This document shows positions 1 through 10,364 of a stretch of 64,000 bases of DNA, one piece after another (the first letter of the stretch is position 1; each line of letters opens with the position of its first letter). The notes under the pieces are model-generated. The model searched no databases, had not been told where the DNA came from, and saw only the letters and a list, made by a program, of their open reading frames with translations. Source of the DNA: Clytia hemisphaerica. Its lineage: Eukaryota > Cnidaria > Hydrozoa > Leptothecata > Clytiidae. The stretch is taken from positions 1-64,000 of the forward strand of contig CACVBU010001205.1 of the NCBI GenBank assembly GCA_902728285.1, written 5' to 3'. The position numbers were made by a program, and so were the translations under genes.

Positions 1-708
1 AGACGTATGTACTAAATGTTAAATCTAGACTGTCTAGACCGATCTTAACCTAAGAAAGCGGTAAGAATAGCCAATCTATATTAACCCAACGATGTAAAAA
101 TAATAGATAACCAACTTGCCTTGATTCTCAAAAAACATCCGTGTTATGGTTGTAAAAATATTAATGACCTTTTGCATCGTAAAAAGTGCAATTAAATAAA
201 AACTTGCTTCATTTGCAACCTTCTATTGGACAGAATCGATCACGTGATGTCTATTTTTCCAAAATTTGGGTTAGAAAAAGTGTATTTTCCTATAGGCAGC
301 CTCACAGAAGGAATTTTTTAATTAGATATAGTTGTTCTATAAACATTCATCTGTTTATTTTGTCTCAGGCAACCTTCATGCACTTTTCATTCGTGAGATA
401 TCGCAGTTCAATTCACACAAATATTTTTCAGATAACAGCATTTTATGAGCGTTTATTTATCGGAGTGGTTACGGTTCCGGCAGTCGGAACTCCGATCCCG
501 AGTGATACGGCTCCGGCAGTTCCTATCACGCATGCGCGAAGTGTCGGAACTTTATAAAATATGGCTGTCTTGGTTCCGGCAGTCGGAACTCCGACCCCGA
601 ATGATACGGTTCCGGCAGTTCCTATCACGCATGCGCGGGCGCGGGAAATGAAATTGCTTTTATCTGTGTCAGTGTTGAGTTGCAAGTGCCAGTGAGTGCT
701 TTATTTGA
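1..708. other. Intergenic sequence, no gene recognised
   Basis: No credible coding region is seen. The open frames here are short, start at non-ATG codons or run through the 99-bp duplication at 473-660. Nothing resembles a tRNA or rRNA. The right part is slightly richer in GC than the surroundings because of the duplicated segment. Confidence 0.5.
473..660. repeat. Two-copy 99-bp direct duplication
   Basis: The block beginning GGTTCCGGCAGTCGGAACTC occurs at 473 and again at 572, a period of 99 bp. Each copy ends near the shared segment CCTATCACGCATGCGCG. The copies differ by a few substitutions. The unit contains the short palindrome TCGGAACTCCGA. It is CG-rich relative to the surrounding AT-rich DNA. 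A promoter-like or transposon-terminal origin is possible but not shown. Confidence 0.75.
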
Positions 709-846
709 ATTAGTTCGAGAGCTGTCGGCCTTTTTATTAGGTCATAAGCCTCAGAATTTTAACCATCCTCAACGTGTTCGCCGTATCGAAAACTGTCAAA
801 AAAGTTTTGTCAGATCGAACACTAGCGGTCTCTTTGATCTCCACGA

Positions 847-1130
847 GCCCAAAAAAGAGGTCAAAAAAGGGCTTAAATTTAGGTCATGAGCCTCATGGCT
901 GAAATTTTACAGGTGATAAGTACAAACCTTAGGGACAATGAAAATCGAAAATCTAACCAAAAAATCCGGTTTCTTGACCTGGTCAGATGCCCAAAAAAGA
1001 GGTCAAAAAAGGGCCTAAATTTAGGTCATGAGCCTCATGGCTGAAATTTTACAGGTGATAAGTACAACCCTTAGGGACAATGAAAATCGAAAATCTAACC
1101 AAAAAGTCCGGTTCCTTGACCTGGTCAGAT
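847..1130. repeat. 142-bp direct duplication in left arm of the palindromic element
   Basis: The segment beginning GCCCAAAAAAGAGGTC starts at 847 and again at 989. Each copy runs through a GGTCATGAGCCTCATGGC block to CTTGACCTGGTCAGATGCCC. The same two-copy arrangement appears inverted in the right arm, at about 4665-4970. The duplication therefore predates, or was copied with, formation of the palindrome. Confidence 0.8.
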
Positions 1131-1244
1131 GCCCCTGAAGTTGAAAAATTTGAGAATTTTCGGGGGGTCGAAAATGACCCCCCTCTTGGACGAAACTTTC
1201 TATAGCGTTTGATCTACTCAATATTTAGCGATGAAATTTTGACA

Positions 1245-1928
1245 GTGTGTCCATAACATCCAATTACACTTTGTGGGAAATTTATGTCATTATTTGATGA
1301 CGTCATTATGTCGTAATGACGTCATCAGTTGCTCAAAATGGCCAAAAGGGGAGTCATTTTAAAATCATCTTACTTTTTACTCATTTTTTCATAACAGATA
1401 CCACTTTTTCATTCTCAAGTGTGTCCATAACATCCAATTAAACTTTGTGGGAAATTTATGTCATTATTTAATGACGTCATTATGTCGTAATGACGTCATC
1501 AGTTGCTCAAAATGGCCAAAAGGGGAGTTATTTTAAAATCATCTTACTTTTTACTCATTATTTCATAACAGATACCACTTTTTCTATCTCAAGTGTGTCC
1601 TTAACATCCAATTAAACTTTGTGGAAAATTTATGTCATTATTTAATGACGTCATTGTGTTGTAATGACATCATCAGTTGCTCAAAATGGCCAAAAGGGGA
1701 GTTATTTTAAAATCATCTTACTTTTTACTCATTATTTCATAACAGATACCACTTTTTCATTCTCAAGTGTGTCCATAACATCCAATTAAACTTTGTGGGA
1801 AATTTATGTCATTATTTAATGACGTCATTGTGTTGTAATGACATCATCAGTTGCTCAAAATAGCCAAAATGGGGAATCCTTTTAAGTTTTTCTTACTTTT
1901 ACTTATTTTATCTTTTCCATTCTCCTGA
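1245..1928. repeat. 174-bp tandem array (4 units), left arm
   Basis: Unit starts at GTGTGTCCATAACATCC lie at 1245, 1419, 1593 and 1767, exactly 174 bp apart. The last unit is truncated near 1928. Each unit contains a pair of TGACGTCA-type palindromes about 20 bp apart. Both are intact in units 1 and 2, while one has decayed to TGACATCA in units 3 and 4. TGACGTCA is the consensus site for CREB/ATF-type bZIP proteins, but use here is not shown. Confidence 0.9.
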
Positions 1929-1956
1929 AATCTTTGAAATTATAAAGAACAGGTTG

Positions 1957-2203
1957 CCCGGGGGGTACTACCCTCGTCGACCGACGGGGGTGCTCCGCTG
2001 AATGGGACTGAAATTCCAAAATTTTCTCAAATTTTCTACTTTTTCCCCAAATTTTCCAAAAATAGGCACCCTACGAGGGACTGATTTTTCTATTTTGGTG
2101 TTTTTGCGACCCTACCTGGGACTCATAGATGTTTAAAAAGGTACCCTGACCAGCGGAGCATCCCCGTAACCCATTTTGCCCTAGTACCCCCCCCCCCCCC
2201 GGG
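1957..2203. mobile_element. hAT-like MITE with 8-bp TSD
   Basis: The 247-bp element is flanked by identical 8-bp copies of ACAGGTTG at 1949-1956 and 2204-2211. Its ends are inverted repeats: CCCGGGGGG..TACTA at the left and TAGTAC plus a C-run plus GGG at the right. An inner inverted pair, GGGGTGCTCCGCT and AGCGGAGCATCCCC, follows. An 8-bp target duplication is the hallmark of hAT transposons. There is no coding capacity. It lies in the spacer of the 709-5109 palindrome, so it either inserted there later or belonged to the DNA that the palindrome captured. Confidence 0.85.
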
Positions 2204-3858
2204 ACAGGTTGTTTGCATCGTTAGATACGGATACTTTACGGAACAGATCATCAATTAAAGTTTCAGAATTTCACGGGTTAAGACCTATGATCGTGAGAGC
2301 TTCTTATCATTAAGGTATCTGTAAATCTTAGTCGTACAATGAAACAATTTATTATGATGTGCACAGTAATTAACCTACAAGTTACCGTAAGCTCAGCTAA
2401 AAATTAGACTTGAAAAATCAGACTCGAAGCCATTCCCTTAGCTCGCTTTTTTGTGATTCTGATAGCGCTCACGATTGTACCAACGTCTGTCGTAAATAAG
2501 TGCTCTAAATTAAGATTACTTTAATTTACTTCAATTCGAGGCCCGAAGGGCAAGTAAGAAATCTCTTAGGTGGGAAAATGAAGCCACAAATCTCAAATCT
2601 CAAGCGCGTGACCCGCGTGGATTTCAGACAAACGCTGGGTTGATCCCGACAAACTACAGCGTAGATCTTAAGGCGATCTAATGGCGATATAATGGTGATC
2701 CGTCATCACAGTGTAAAATTCATACACCATGATATTCACAGCAAGTTCTTCTAGTTACATTAAGATATAAAAGGTGAATTGTGGGAGATTAACAACCCTG
2801 TCTAACAGTCCCAGTGGAACATTTTCAAAAAGGGGGAATAAAAAGTTCTCTATCGAAAGCCCGACAAGGATAGAAATTCTATTATTCTCAGCTAAATCCG
2901 TTGGGGATGGTTTAGGTGACGAATTTTTACATTGACTTTCGAATGAGGTTGTATTCAAAAGTCAAAAACTGGTAAAACTTTGTTTGATCGTCAATTTTTA
3001 AGTGTCTTAATAATTAGTTCCTCTGGAACCCTGCGTACTAGCCAAATTTGTCCAATTTGTCTCTCCAAATCCATATAACTTAGCTAAAACAGCAGCTTCA
3101 ATGTAATGTTACTATAAATCCTCGATTTGATGATTTTCTTTTAGCCTTATTTGCGATTTTCACAAATTTGGGCGTCATTTACGGCATAACTAGCGCAATG
3201 ATATCAACTCATAGATTGACGTACGCCTGGAATTAAAAAGCTATATACTCTAGTTAGGCATTGGGTAAAATGTTGTGGGATCCGTAAATTTAGAGTCTCT
3301 CCATTATACTCCACGACGGCTTGAAAATGCTGTAACCCAGAAATGTATTACACCAATCCTAGTCTCATTTTCAAAACGACTCGCAATAAGGAATCTTTAT
3401 AAATTGAAAGATGCTCCAATTATTTACCTTAAGTGGAGAAATTTTCATGGAAAGGAATTTTCACGGAATTTAATTTCAGGGTTCACAGCTCGAAATTCGA
3501 AATTTTCGCGTAATTTAATTTCACGGTTAAGATAATTTTTGTTTATAATGGCCTATTTTCTCGTTTAAAGACCAATTTTAGAGATGATTTTTAAGGAGGA
3601 TGAGGAGGATATTAGTGTTCGGCGGAATTTAATAACGTGGATTTGTCAAAAAACCGCGAAATTAAATACTGCAAACATTTCTTCACTTAAGTAGAAGTTC
3701 TGCATAAGGGAAGATTTCAATATCAAAGAAAAGAAACAGGTAAGAGAAAAAAAAAATACTTAATCACTAATTCAAAACTCATCTGGCGTGTAAGAAGAAA
3801 CCCAGAGCGCCACTTCGTCTTTCAAACAGGCTATTTTTTACAAGCCCAAAGAGATAAC

Positions 3859-4559
3859 AGGAGAATGAAAAAGGGGTATCTACCAAATAAAATAAGTAAA
3901 AGTAAGAAAAACTTGAGTCCACTTTTGGCCATTTTGAGCAACTGATGACGTCATTATGACACAATGACGTCATTGAAAATGACATAATTTTCCCCAAAGT
4001 GTAATTGGATGTTATGGACACACTGGAGAATGAAAAAGGGAGCATCTGATAAATAAAAAAATTGAATTAAAATGAGTAAAAGGAAGAAAACTTAAAATTT
4101 TGGCCATTTTGAGCAACTAATGACGTCATTACAACACAATGACGTCATCAAATAATGACATAAATTTCCCACAAAGTGTAATTGGATGTCATGGACACAC
4201 TTGAGAATGAAAAAGTGGTATCTGTAATGAAAAATTGAGTAAAAAGTAAGATGAACTTATGACTCCCCTTTTGGCCATTTTGAGCAACTGAGGAGCAGCT
4301 GATGACGTCATTACGACACAATGACGTCATCGAAAATGACATAAATTTCCCACAAAGTGTAATTGGATGTTATGGACACACTGGAGAATGAAAAAGGGAG
4401 CATCTGGTATATAAAAAAATTGAATTAAAATGAGTAAAAAGTAAGAAAAACGTAAAATTTTGGCCATTTTGAGCAACTAATGACGTCATTACGACACAAT
4501 GACGTCATCAAATAATGACATAAATTTCCCACAAGTGTAATTGGATGTTATGGACACAC
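3859..4559. repeat. About 178-bp tandem array (4 units), right arm
   Basis: Reverse-complement copies of the left-arm unit end with GGACACAC at 4016-4023, 4193-4200, 4374-4381 and 4552-4559, spacings of 177, 181 and 178 bp. All four units keep both TGACGTCA palindromes, giving eight sites. That is better preserved than the left array. The unit length differs from the left array because of small internal indels. Confidence 0.88.
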
Positions 4560-5109
4560 TGTCCAAATTTCATCGCTAAATATTGAGTAGATCAAACGCT
4601 ATAGAATGTTTCGTCTAAGAGGGGGGTCATTTTCGACCCCCCGAAAATTCTCAAATTTTTCAACTTCAGGGGCATCTGACCAGGTCAAGGAACCGGATTT
4701 TTTGGTTAGATTTTCGATTTTCATTGTCCCTAAGGGTTGTACTTATCACCTGTAAAATTTCAGCCATGAGGCTCATGACCTAAATTTAGGCTCTTTTTTG
4801 ACCTCTTTTTTGGGCATTCAGATGAAGGTCAAGGTCCAGGTCAAGAAACCGGATTTTTTGGTTAGATTTTCGATTTTCATTGTCCTTAAGGGTTGTACTA
4901 ATCACCTGTAAAATTTTAGCCATGAGGCTCATGACCTAAATTTAAGCCCTTTTTTGACCTCTTTTTTGGGCTCGTGGAGATCAAAGAGACCGCTAGTGTT
5001 CGATCTGACAAAACTTTTTTGACAGTTTTCGATACGGCGAACACGTTGAGGATGGTTAAAATTCTGAGGCTTATGACCTAATAAAAAGGCCGACAGCTCT
5101 CGAACTAAT

Positions 5110-5589
5110 AATGTATTTCCTTCTGAAGAACTGAAATTGAAAAAAAGCAAACACATAAGTTGGTTTAATCTCCATTAAATTTACAGGGTGGTCCAAAAAA
5201 AGACTTTGGATGTTTAGTGACGTTTTAAGAGCTGTTCATATCTTGGAGGGCATGGTACCAGCCCCCCCTGCTAGTTACATCCTCCAAAAAGCCCTAAAAA
5301 GGTGGGGGCTAATGATGTTTCAAATATTCGGGGGAAACTAACTTTTGACTAACTTCTAATACCAGGCGTTTTTTGATGACATTTATATACCATACTTACC
5401 CATATCAATGTAAACGCTCCTTTAACAATCAAAAACACCAAAACCGCAAAAAAGTGGCTATACCACAGAAATATCAGAGTTTTTACAATTTTGGTGCTTT
5501 TTATTGTTAGGGGGACTTTTGGATTGTTATGGGTCATGGTGGCCAGCACTTCTTTTTCAACAAATTCAAGGGTTTCAAGGGTCAGTTTT
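5110..5589. other. Spacer without gene
   Basis: AT-rich unique-looking sequence between the large palindrome and a truncated MITE copy. No supported coding region, RNA gene or repeat was seen. Confidence 0.4.
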
Positions 5590-5860
5590 GACTTTAAACC
5601 AAAATTTCTTTTTTCCGTCATCCGCCAAATTAAATTCCCGCCAAATTAAACATTTTGAAAATATGATCTCTTTTAAGGTGTTTTTGCTATTTTCTTGCTG
5701 TTGTGACACCATCTTAAGGTTAAATTTTTAAGCGACCACCAAATTAAATTCCCGCCAAATTTAGTTTTTTCGTCCATCCGCCAAATTAAATTCCCTCTGA
5801 AAAAACTTTTTTGGCCATCCGCCAAATTAAATTTCCGCTAAAATTTCTTCCTTTAAGGTA
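5590..5860. mobile_element. Left-truncated MITE copy (CCGCCAAATTAAATTCC family)
   Basis: This block repeats most of the element at 28463-28771: the CCGCCAAATTAAATTCCCGCC motif, the TTTTGAAAATATGATCTC block and the right end TTTCTTCCTTTAAGGTA. The left inverted end present in the 28-kb copy is missing, so this copy is truncated or diverged on that side. It is non-coding. Confidence 0.75.
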
Positions 5861-7255
5861 GTTTTCCAGAATTCCAAGGGTTTTTTACCACAAACTTCCA
5901 AGGGTTTCTAGGGTTTTTAGTTGATCTTTGCTAGTTTTCAAGGATTTCAAGGAAATCTGTGGACAGTGGGAGAAAGGTTGAGTTTTCAACTCTCAAGGCT
6001 GAATCCTCAACTCCCTTAAAATGCATAAAATACCCCTAAGACGTTTTCTTTAACAAAATCATAAAAACCTTGAAATCTTTTGAACAAAAATTAGTCTTTT
6101 CAATCCCCTTGATTATGAACAGAACCTTGATAACATTATTCAACAGATACTTTCTTTATAGTTGTGGTAAAGGAGGGCCCAACATAGACGGAGGAAATCT
6201 TTGATTTTCAATGCTTTAGAATGATATAATTACTGTATCATACATATTTTAAAAATTATGCATGGCTGTATCATTGTTTTTATGCTGGAGTACATAATTA
6301 TTCAACATGGCTGCCTCTTTAAAAAAAGGTCTATTAGTGGTAAAACGATATGGAGCATTTGATGTCACTCACGCGGCAAGTTACACTCTCGTTATTTGGT
6401 AATCCCATCGAGTGATAGGCAGTGGGCGTTCACTAATTTTCCAATCGGCGTCCGGTCATTTTGAATGAAAACAAAAAAGTTAAAAAGGGTGCGCTATCTG
6501 TGAAAGTTATTGTGACATGTTATCTTTATGACAGAAAGTATGATTGATAAAGTTGGTGGAATTACCAAAACAAATTTGTTGTCAGTTGAACAGTAAGTGA
6601 AAATACAAGCCAGATATCAACAGTCCCATGTTTCGACCAATCGTCCAGCAAGTTGTTAGGGCAGTTTACAGTACATTTAAAAAATAAAACTGTTGTGAGA
6701 AAGTTCCTAAGATTTGATCTGTAGATGAACAAATTTGAAAACAAAATCGTATGTAACTAAAAGCATTCAGAATAAACAGCCTTAATAAATTACCTTGGAC
6801 TATCACTTCTGACTTTCATCTTCTTGCTTGTTTTTTTATTTCATGATTGAGTGTGTAACGAAATCTCACATGTTTTTACGCCTGCAATAAAATTTATATC
6901 TTTACATATTGAATGTGTTCTTCAATGTCTCAAAATTCCAATAGAATGAATATTGACGTAAAATCATGCTAAATCTCTCAAGACTTTAATAAAGAAATTC
7001 ACAATTCATCTGATTCAAGATGATAAATCTAAAAATCTCAGATAAAAAAATTTGTGTTTACATGCGTCAGGAAGCGTCCCGCTCAATTTTGAATTGAGCT
7101 CCTTCGCGGAGACTCTTTCGCAAAACAATTGTAAAAAATATCGTGTAGACAGCACTTTAAATAAATTTTATAATGTAAAAGATGCTTTATTGACACTTTA
7201 TCGCAGAGGTTCTTATTAAATCGCGGGAAAAATTTGCGTGAAAAACGAGTATTTG
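5861..7255. other. Intergenic sequence, no gene recognised
   Basis: Apart from short open frames with no recognisable similarity, nothing is seen. Codon-like periodicity, splice-paired exons and RNA gene structure are all absent by eye. Confidence 0.4.
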
Positions 7256-8011
7256 AACAGTCAAGTACTATTGCAAACTAGGAGAAATGCGTGTATTTCG
7301 CTTAAATAGGATGATTTATCCTAAATAAGATAAAATCGATAGCTTAGTTAGGAGAAATAGCAGAAAAAGTTGATTTGCTGAACAACTTCAGAGATCCGCG
7401 TCTTTTTAACTCTCTAAATCAATTATACTCATAAAGAAGATCATGTTAGGCCAAATGTTAGCTTCTTATCAGCGCGGAGTGAAAAAATATAAAACATTTA
7501 TCCTATTTTGGATAAAATATACAAATTAGGAGAAATAATGCTTTTGTTACACGCTTTGCCGTATGAAAAATATGAGCGTGAATGAAAAGTGTCGAAGGAC
7601 GAGAAAGTGTTCATTCTCCTTGACATAAACCACACAAACGTAAATTGCACAAATGTGTCTACTACAATAAGATAAGTTTATTTATATCTAAGTTTCTATT
7701 TCTTCAAAACATCGTTACGAGCAAAGTTTTTACTAAGAGAGTTTGATGCATAAAATCTGAAGTTTGTCAAAAGTTGAATAACTTCTGAACGCACGCTGAC
7801 TGATGGATCAGACTTCACAAGCATACTATACTGGCTCCAAATTTCTTAAATTTATGCAAAGCTTGAGGCGGATCTCTGAATTTGTTCAGAAAATCAACTT
7901 TTTCTGCTATTTCTCCTAACTAAGCTATCGATTTTATCTTATTTAGGATAAATCATCCTATTTAAGCGAAATACACGCATTTCTCCTAGTTTGCAATAGT
8001 ACCTGACTGTT
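7256..8011. mobile_element. 756-bp inverted-repeat element with about 150-bp TIRs
   Basis: The left arm from AACAGTCAAGTACTATTGC (7256-about 7405) is mirrored at about 7867-8011, ending GTACCTGACTGTT. The arms share the internal block GGAGAAATGCGTGTATTTCG. The middle of about 460 bp is AT-rich and non-coding. The length and long TIRs fit a MITE or a deletion derivative of a DNA transposon. No convincing target duplication is seen. Confidence 0.85.
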
Positions 8012-8246
8012 GAAGGTTTCTGAAAAATCGGGTCCAAATTCGTGAAATCGAGAACGAAAATCGGGAAATCGGGGAAAATCTTTTTCCACCCGAAAATTTG
8101 AGAACCTTCATTTTTATCCTGGATCCGCCCCTGGAAAGATCGAAAGTTGTTTGGAGATGACCTCCACATTCTATTGCTTTCGTCGGAGCATGAATGAAGA
8201 ATACACACAATTTTTGTTTATTTTGTGTGTTCTTTTTTCCATTCCC

Positions 8247-8867
8247 CTCGGGTAAGTTATGGCATGTCTCAAAAACTGAAAATTACCATAATTTTCAGAT
8301 CGCATTAGTCGACAGAAAATGACCAAACAATTGACTGAACATGAAGGGTACTATGATGTAGTTTCTAACCTGATGTGTAACCTAATTGTTTTTTCGCTGA
8401 TTTTCGCGAAAAACCGCAAAAACTGATTATTACGTAATAATCGATGACGTCATCAAAACTAAAAATTGAATTTCTCAAAAATGGTTTATCCAATTGTCTT
8501 CAAACTTTCACCAAAGATGTATCTTATTAAAGTCGATCATTTCAAAAAAATTTTTTCGAAATTTCAATGACGTCAGCAGAAATTACTGAAAAACGAAAAA
8601 TCCTATTTTCTGCTGACGTCATCAAAATTTCGAAAAGATTTTTTTTCAAATGATCGACTTTAGTAAGATACATCTTTGGTGAAAGTTTCAAGACAATTGG
8701 ATAAACCATTCTTGAGAAAAAACAGCGAAAAAACAATTAGGTTACACATCAGGTTAGAAACTACATCATAGTACCCTTCATGTTCAGTCATTTGTTTGGT
8801 CATTTTCTGTCGACTAATGCGATCTAAAAATTATGGTAATTTTAAGACATGCCATAACTTACCCGAG
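8247..8867. mobile_element. 621-bp near-perfect palindrome (foldback element)
   Basis: The outer ends are CTCGGGTAAGTTATGGCATG and its complement. The two halves match almost continuously to a centre near 8560-8600. Three TGACGTCA cores lie inside, two of them flanking the centre as TGACGTCAGCAGAA and TTCTGCTGACGTCA. No open reading frame is present. Single strands of this DNA would fold into a long hairpin. Confidence 0.88.
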
Positions 8868-10301
8868 CCTCTTTTCTCTTTTCTTCAAATCTTGGAGCGT
8901 CTTCTCCTCCATCTCCAATCATGGTCAAAAAAGAATGAGAATTCCGGTTATTTTAACGTTTTTCAAGATTTAAAGTTCTGGCGAGAAAGTCCATTTTGGG
9001 CTATCTCTTTAACTTAATCGAATATTTCAATTTGGGATGGGTTGGCAGACTTCCAGGCTATATTCTGAGCCTTATTGGACTATTTTTGAACTTTAGGATC
9101 CTCGTCTTAAGTCTCGCGTTAAAACTCAGAGTTAAAACTCTACACTTCCAACCTACTTTAGAACACTTACAAATTGATTGTGGTTTCAAAACTTCCCGGT
9201 GGATTTCCCTTTTTTCTCAAATATTACGACCATGATTGTCGCTGTGAAGTGTGTGGTTCTATGTTTTAAAAACCTATAATATGCGGGATCTTCATTCCTC
9301 CTTTCGCAAGATCTAAGGAGCGTACCTCACTTTCTCCAATGACCTTGATGCCCATCTTCCCTTCGTTTTTCGTGTAATTAAGTGAACTTAAAAAAATCGA
9401 GCCCGTACTAAACTAGATACCGTATTAAATAAGAGGAAAATTATTAATAAGAAAAACACTACCCGCATAGATTGGTCCCAAATTTCAAAAATAATTTATC
9501 TGCACTTAAGCAAGGGGACGCATTAAATTAGAGAAATTACGGTAAGGGTTGAATCATCATTCAAAGTCCTCTTCCGAGACGGAGGCTAATAGTAATTAAT
9601 GATACCCCCTCCTGTTTTTTTTTTTTTACCGAAATCGAAAGTCTTCCTTATGTTATTTATATCGCATCGGTGTGGGAAAGAGTCTTTTTTGCCGGCCAGT
9701 AGTTTCGTTCTCCCCTCATCGAATTTTTCGGAAATTTTGATTTTCAGCAGTAGAAATGTTTTCATTTTAGGGAAATTTTGGATTGTTGTAGGTCACGGTC
9801 GTTTATTTTTTAAGAAATCGCGCATCTCAGATTTCAGGCGGTTTAGAGAATTTCAAAGGGCGGAAAATGTAGCCTAGAGGGCGCTAAAGGGCGTTTTTCT
9901 TCAAATCTAGGTATGGATTTCCAAACTACTCTCCCGCGGAAATTTCTATTTCTTATAAGAACACTTTATAAACACTATTCTTCTCTTGCGTCCTTCCTGT
10001 GTCCTGCTAAAGAAAAGGCAGGCAGCGTGGGCGGCCGCCAATACGCCATCATCAGAATATCAGATAACAGGCGGAAAAAATAATCTAGCGTCGGTAAAGC
10101 CCTCATATCGTTGATTTGCTATCTCAGTCGCATTTAACTTAAACTTACTACGACCACTTTGACGATCCAATCAATACGCCAGTCGGATATGTAAAGATAA
10201 ACTACAGGTAAACCCGATTGTCTTGGCATCATCGCTTGCTCAACTCCACGCTTGAAAACCTGACTGGCAGCACACAAAAAAATAATAACAGAAGCTGAAA
10301 G
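8868..10301. other. Upstream region of the PCCA gene
   Basis: No gene is recognised. The last 300 bp precede the predicted PCCA start codon and are less AT-rich, with a CG-containing stretch around 10,020-10,045. They probably contain the promoter and 5' UTR. No TATA box at a convincing distance can be singled out. Open frames here have no recognisable product. Confidence 0.4.
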
Positions 10302-10364
10302 ATGGCATACAGACTCTTGAGAAAACACAGCTTTGCTGTATTATTGAAAAATACAAGATTGGTG
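10302..10364 (+). CDS. PCCA: PCCA exon 1: start codon and mitochondrial transit peptide
   Basis: The ATG at 10302 is in a good context (AAAGATGGC). It opens a 21-codon exon starting [16 protein letters not shown], rich in Arg, Lys, Ser and Leu without acids, as mitochondrial transit peptides are. It ends in phase 0 at a strong donor, GTAAGA (10365). Exons 2 and 3 also start in phase 0. The 4.1-kb intron that follows is the longest of the gene and contains several transposable elements. No transcript evidence is available, so another upstream exon could serve instead. Confidence 0.72.

Larger units (their letters stand above)
709..5109. mobile_element. 4.4-kb palindromic (foldback) element with about 1.2-kb inverted arms
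   Basis: The left arm (709-1928) reappears as its reverse complement at 3859-5109. The outer ends match as ATTAGTTCGAGAGCTGTCGG and its complement. In both arms the order from the outside in is a unique outer segment, a 142-bp direct duplication, then a 174-178-bp tandem array. The spacer (1929-3858) has no open frame of note and carries a nested hAT-like MITE at 1957-2203. No transposase is visible, so the element would be non-autonomous. A clear target-site duplication could not be found at the ends. Foldback elements with long inverted repeats built of tandem subrepeats are a known class, and this one fits that shape. Assignment to a superfamily is not possible by eye. Confidence 0.85.

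Noticed and set aside
680..889. Open frame with a near-identical partner on the minus strand at 4929-5156
   Set aside because: The match is the DNA palindrome itself; the frames are inside inverted arms and have no recognisable domain.
5500..9830. Shared words TTTTGGATTGTT-T-GGTCA-GGT at 5518 and 9776
   Set aside because: About 25 bp of loose similarity without extension; too little to call a repeat.
9599..9877. 92-aa open frame with a poly-Phe start
   Set aside because: It starts over a T-run and is AT-rich low complexity; there is no paired splice sites or similarity.
10134..10328. 64-aa minus-strand open frame overlapping PCCA exon 1
   Set aside because: It is the antisense shadow of the predicted transit-peptide exon and upstream DNA; no product is recognised.
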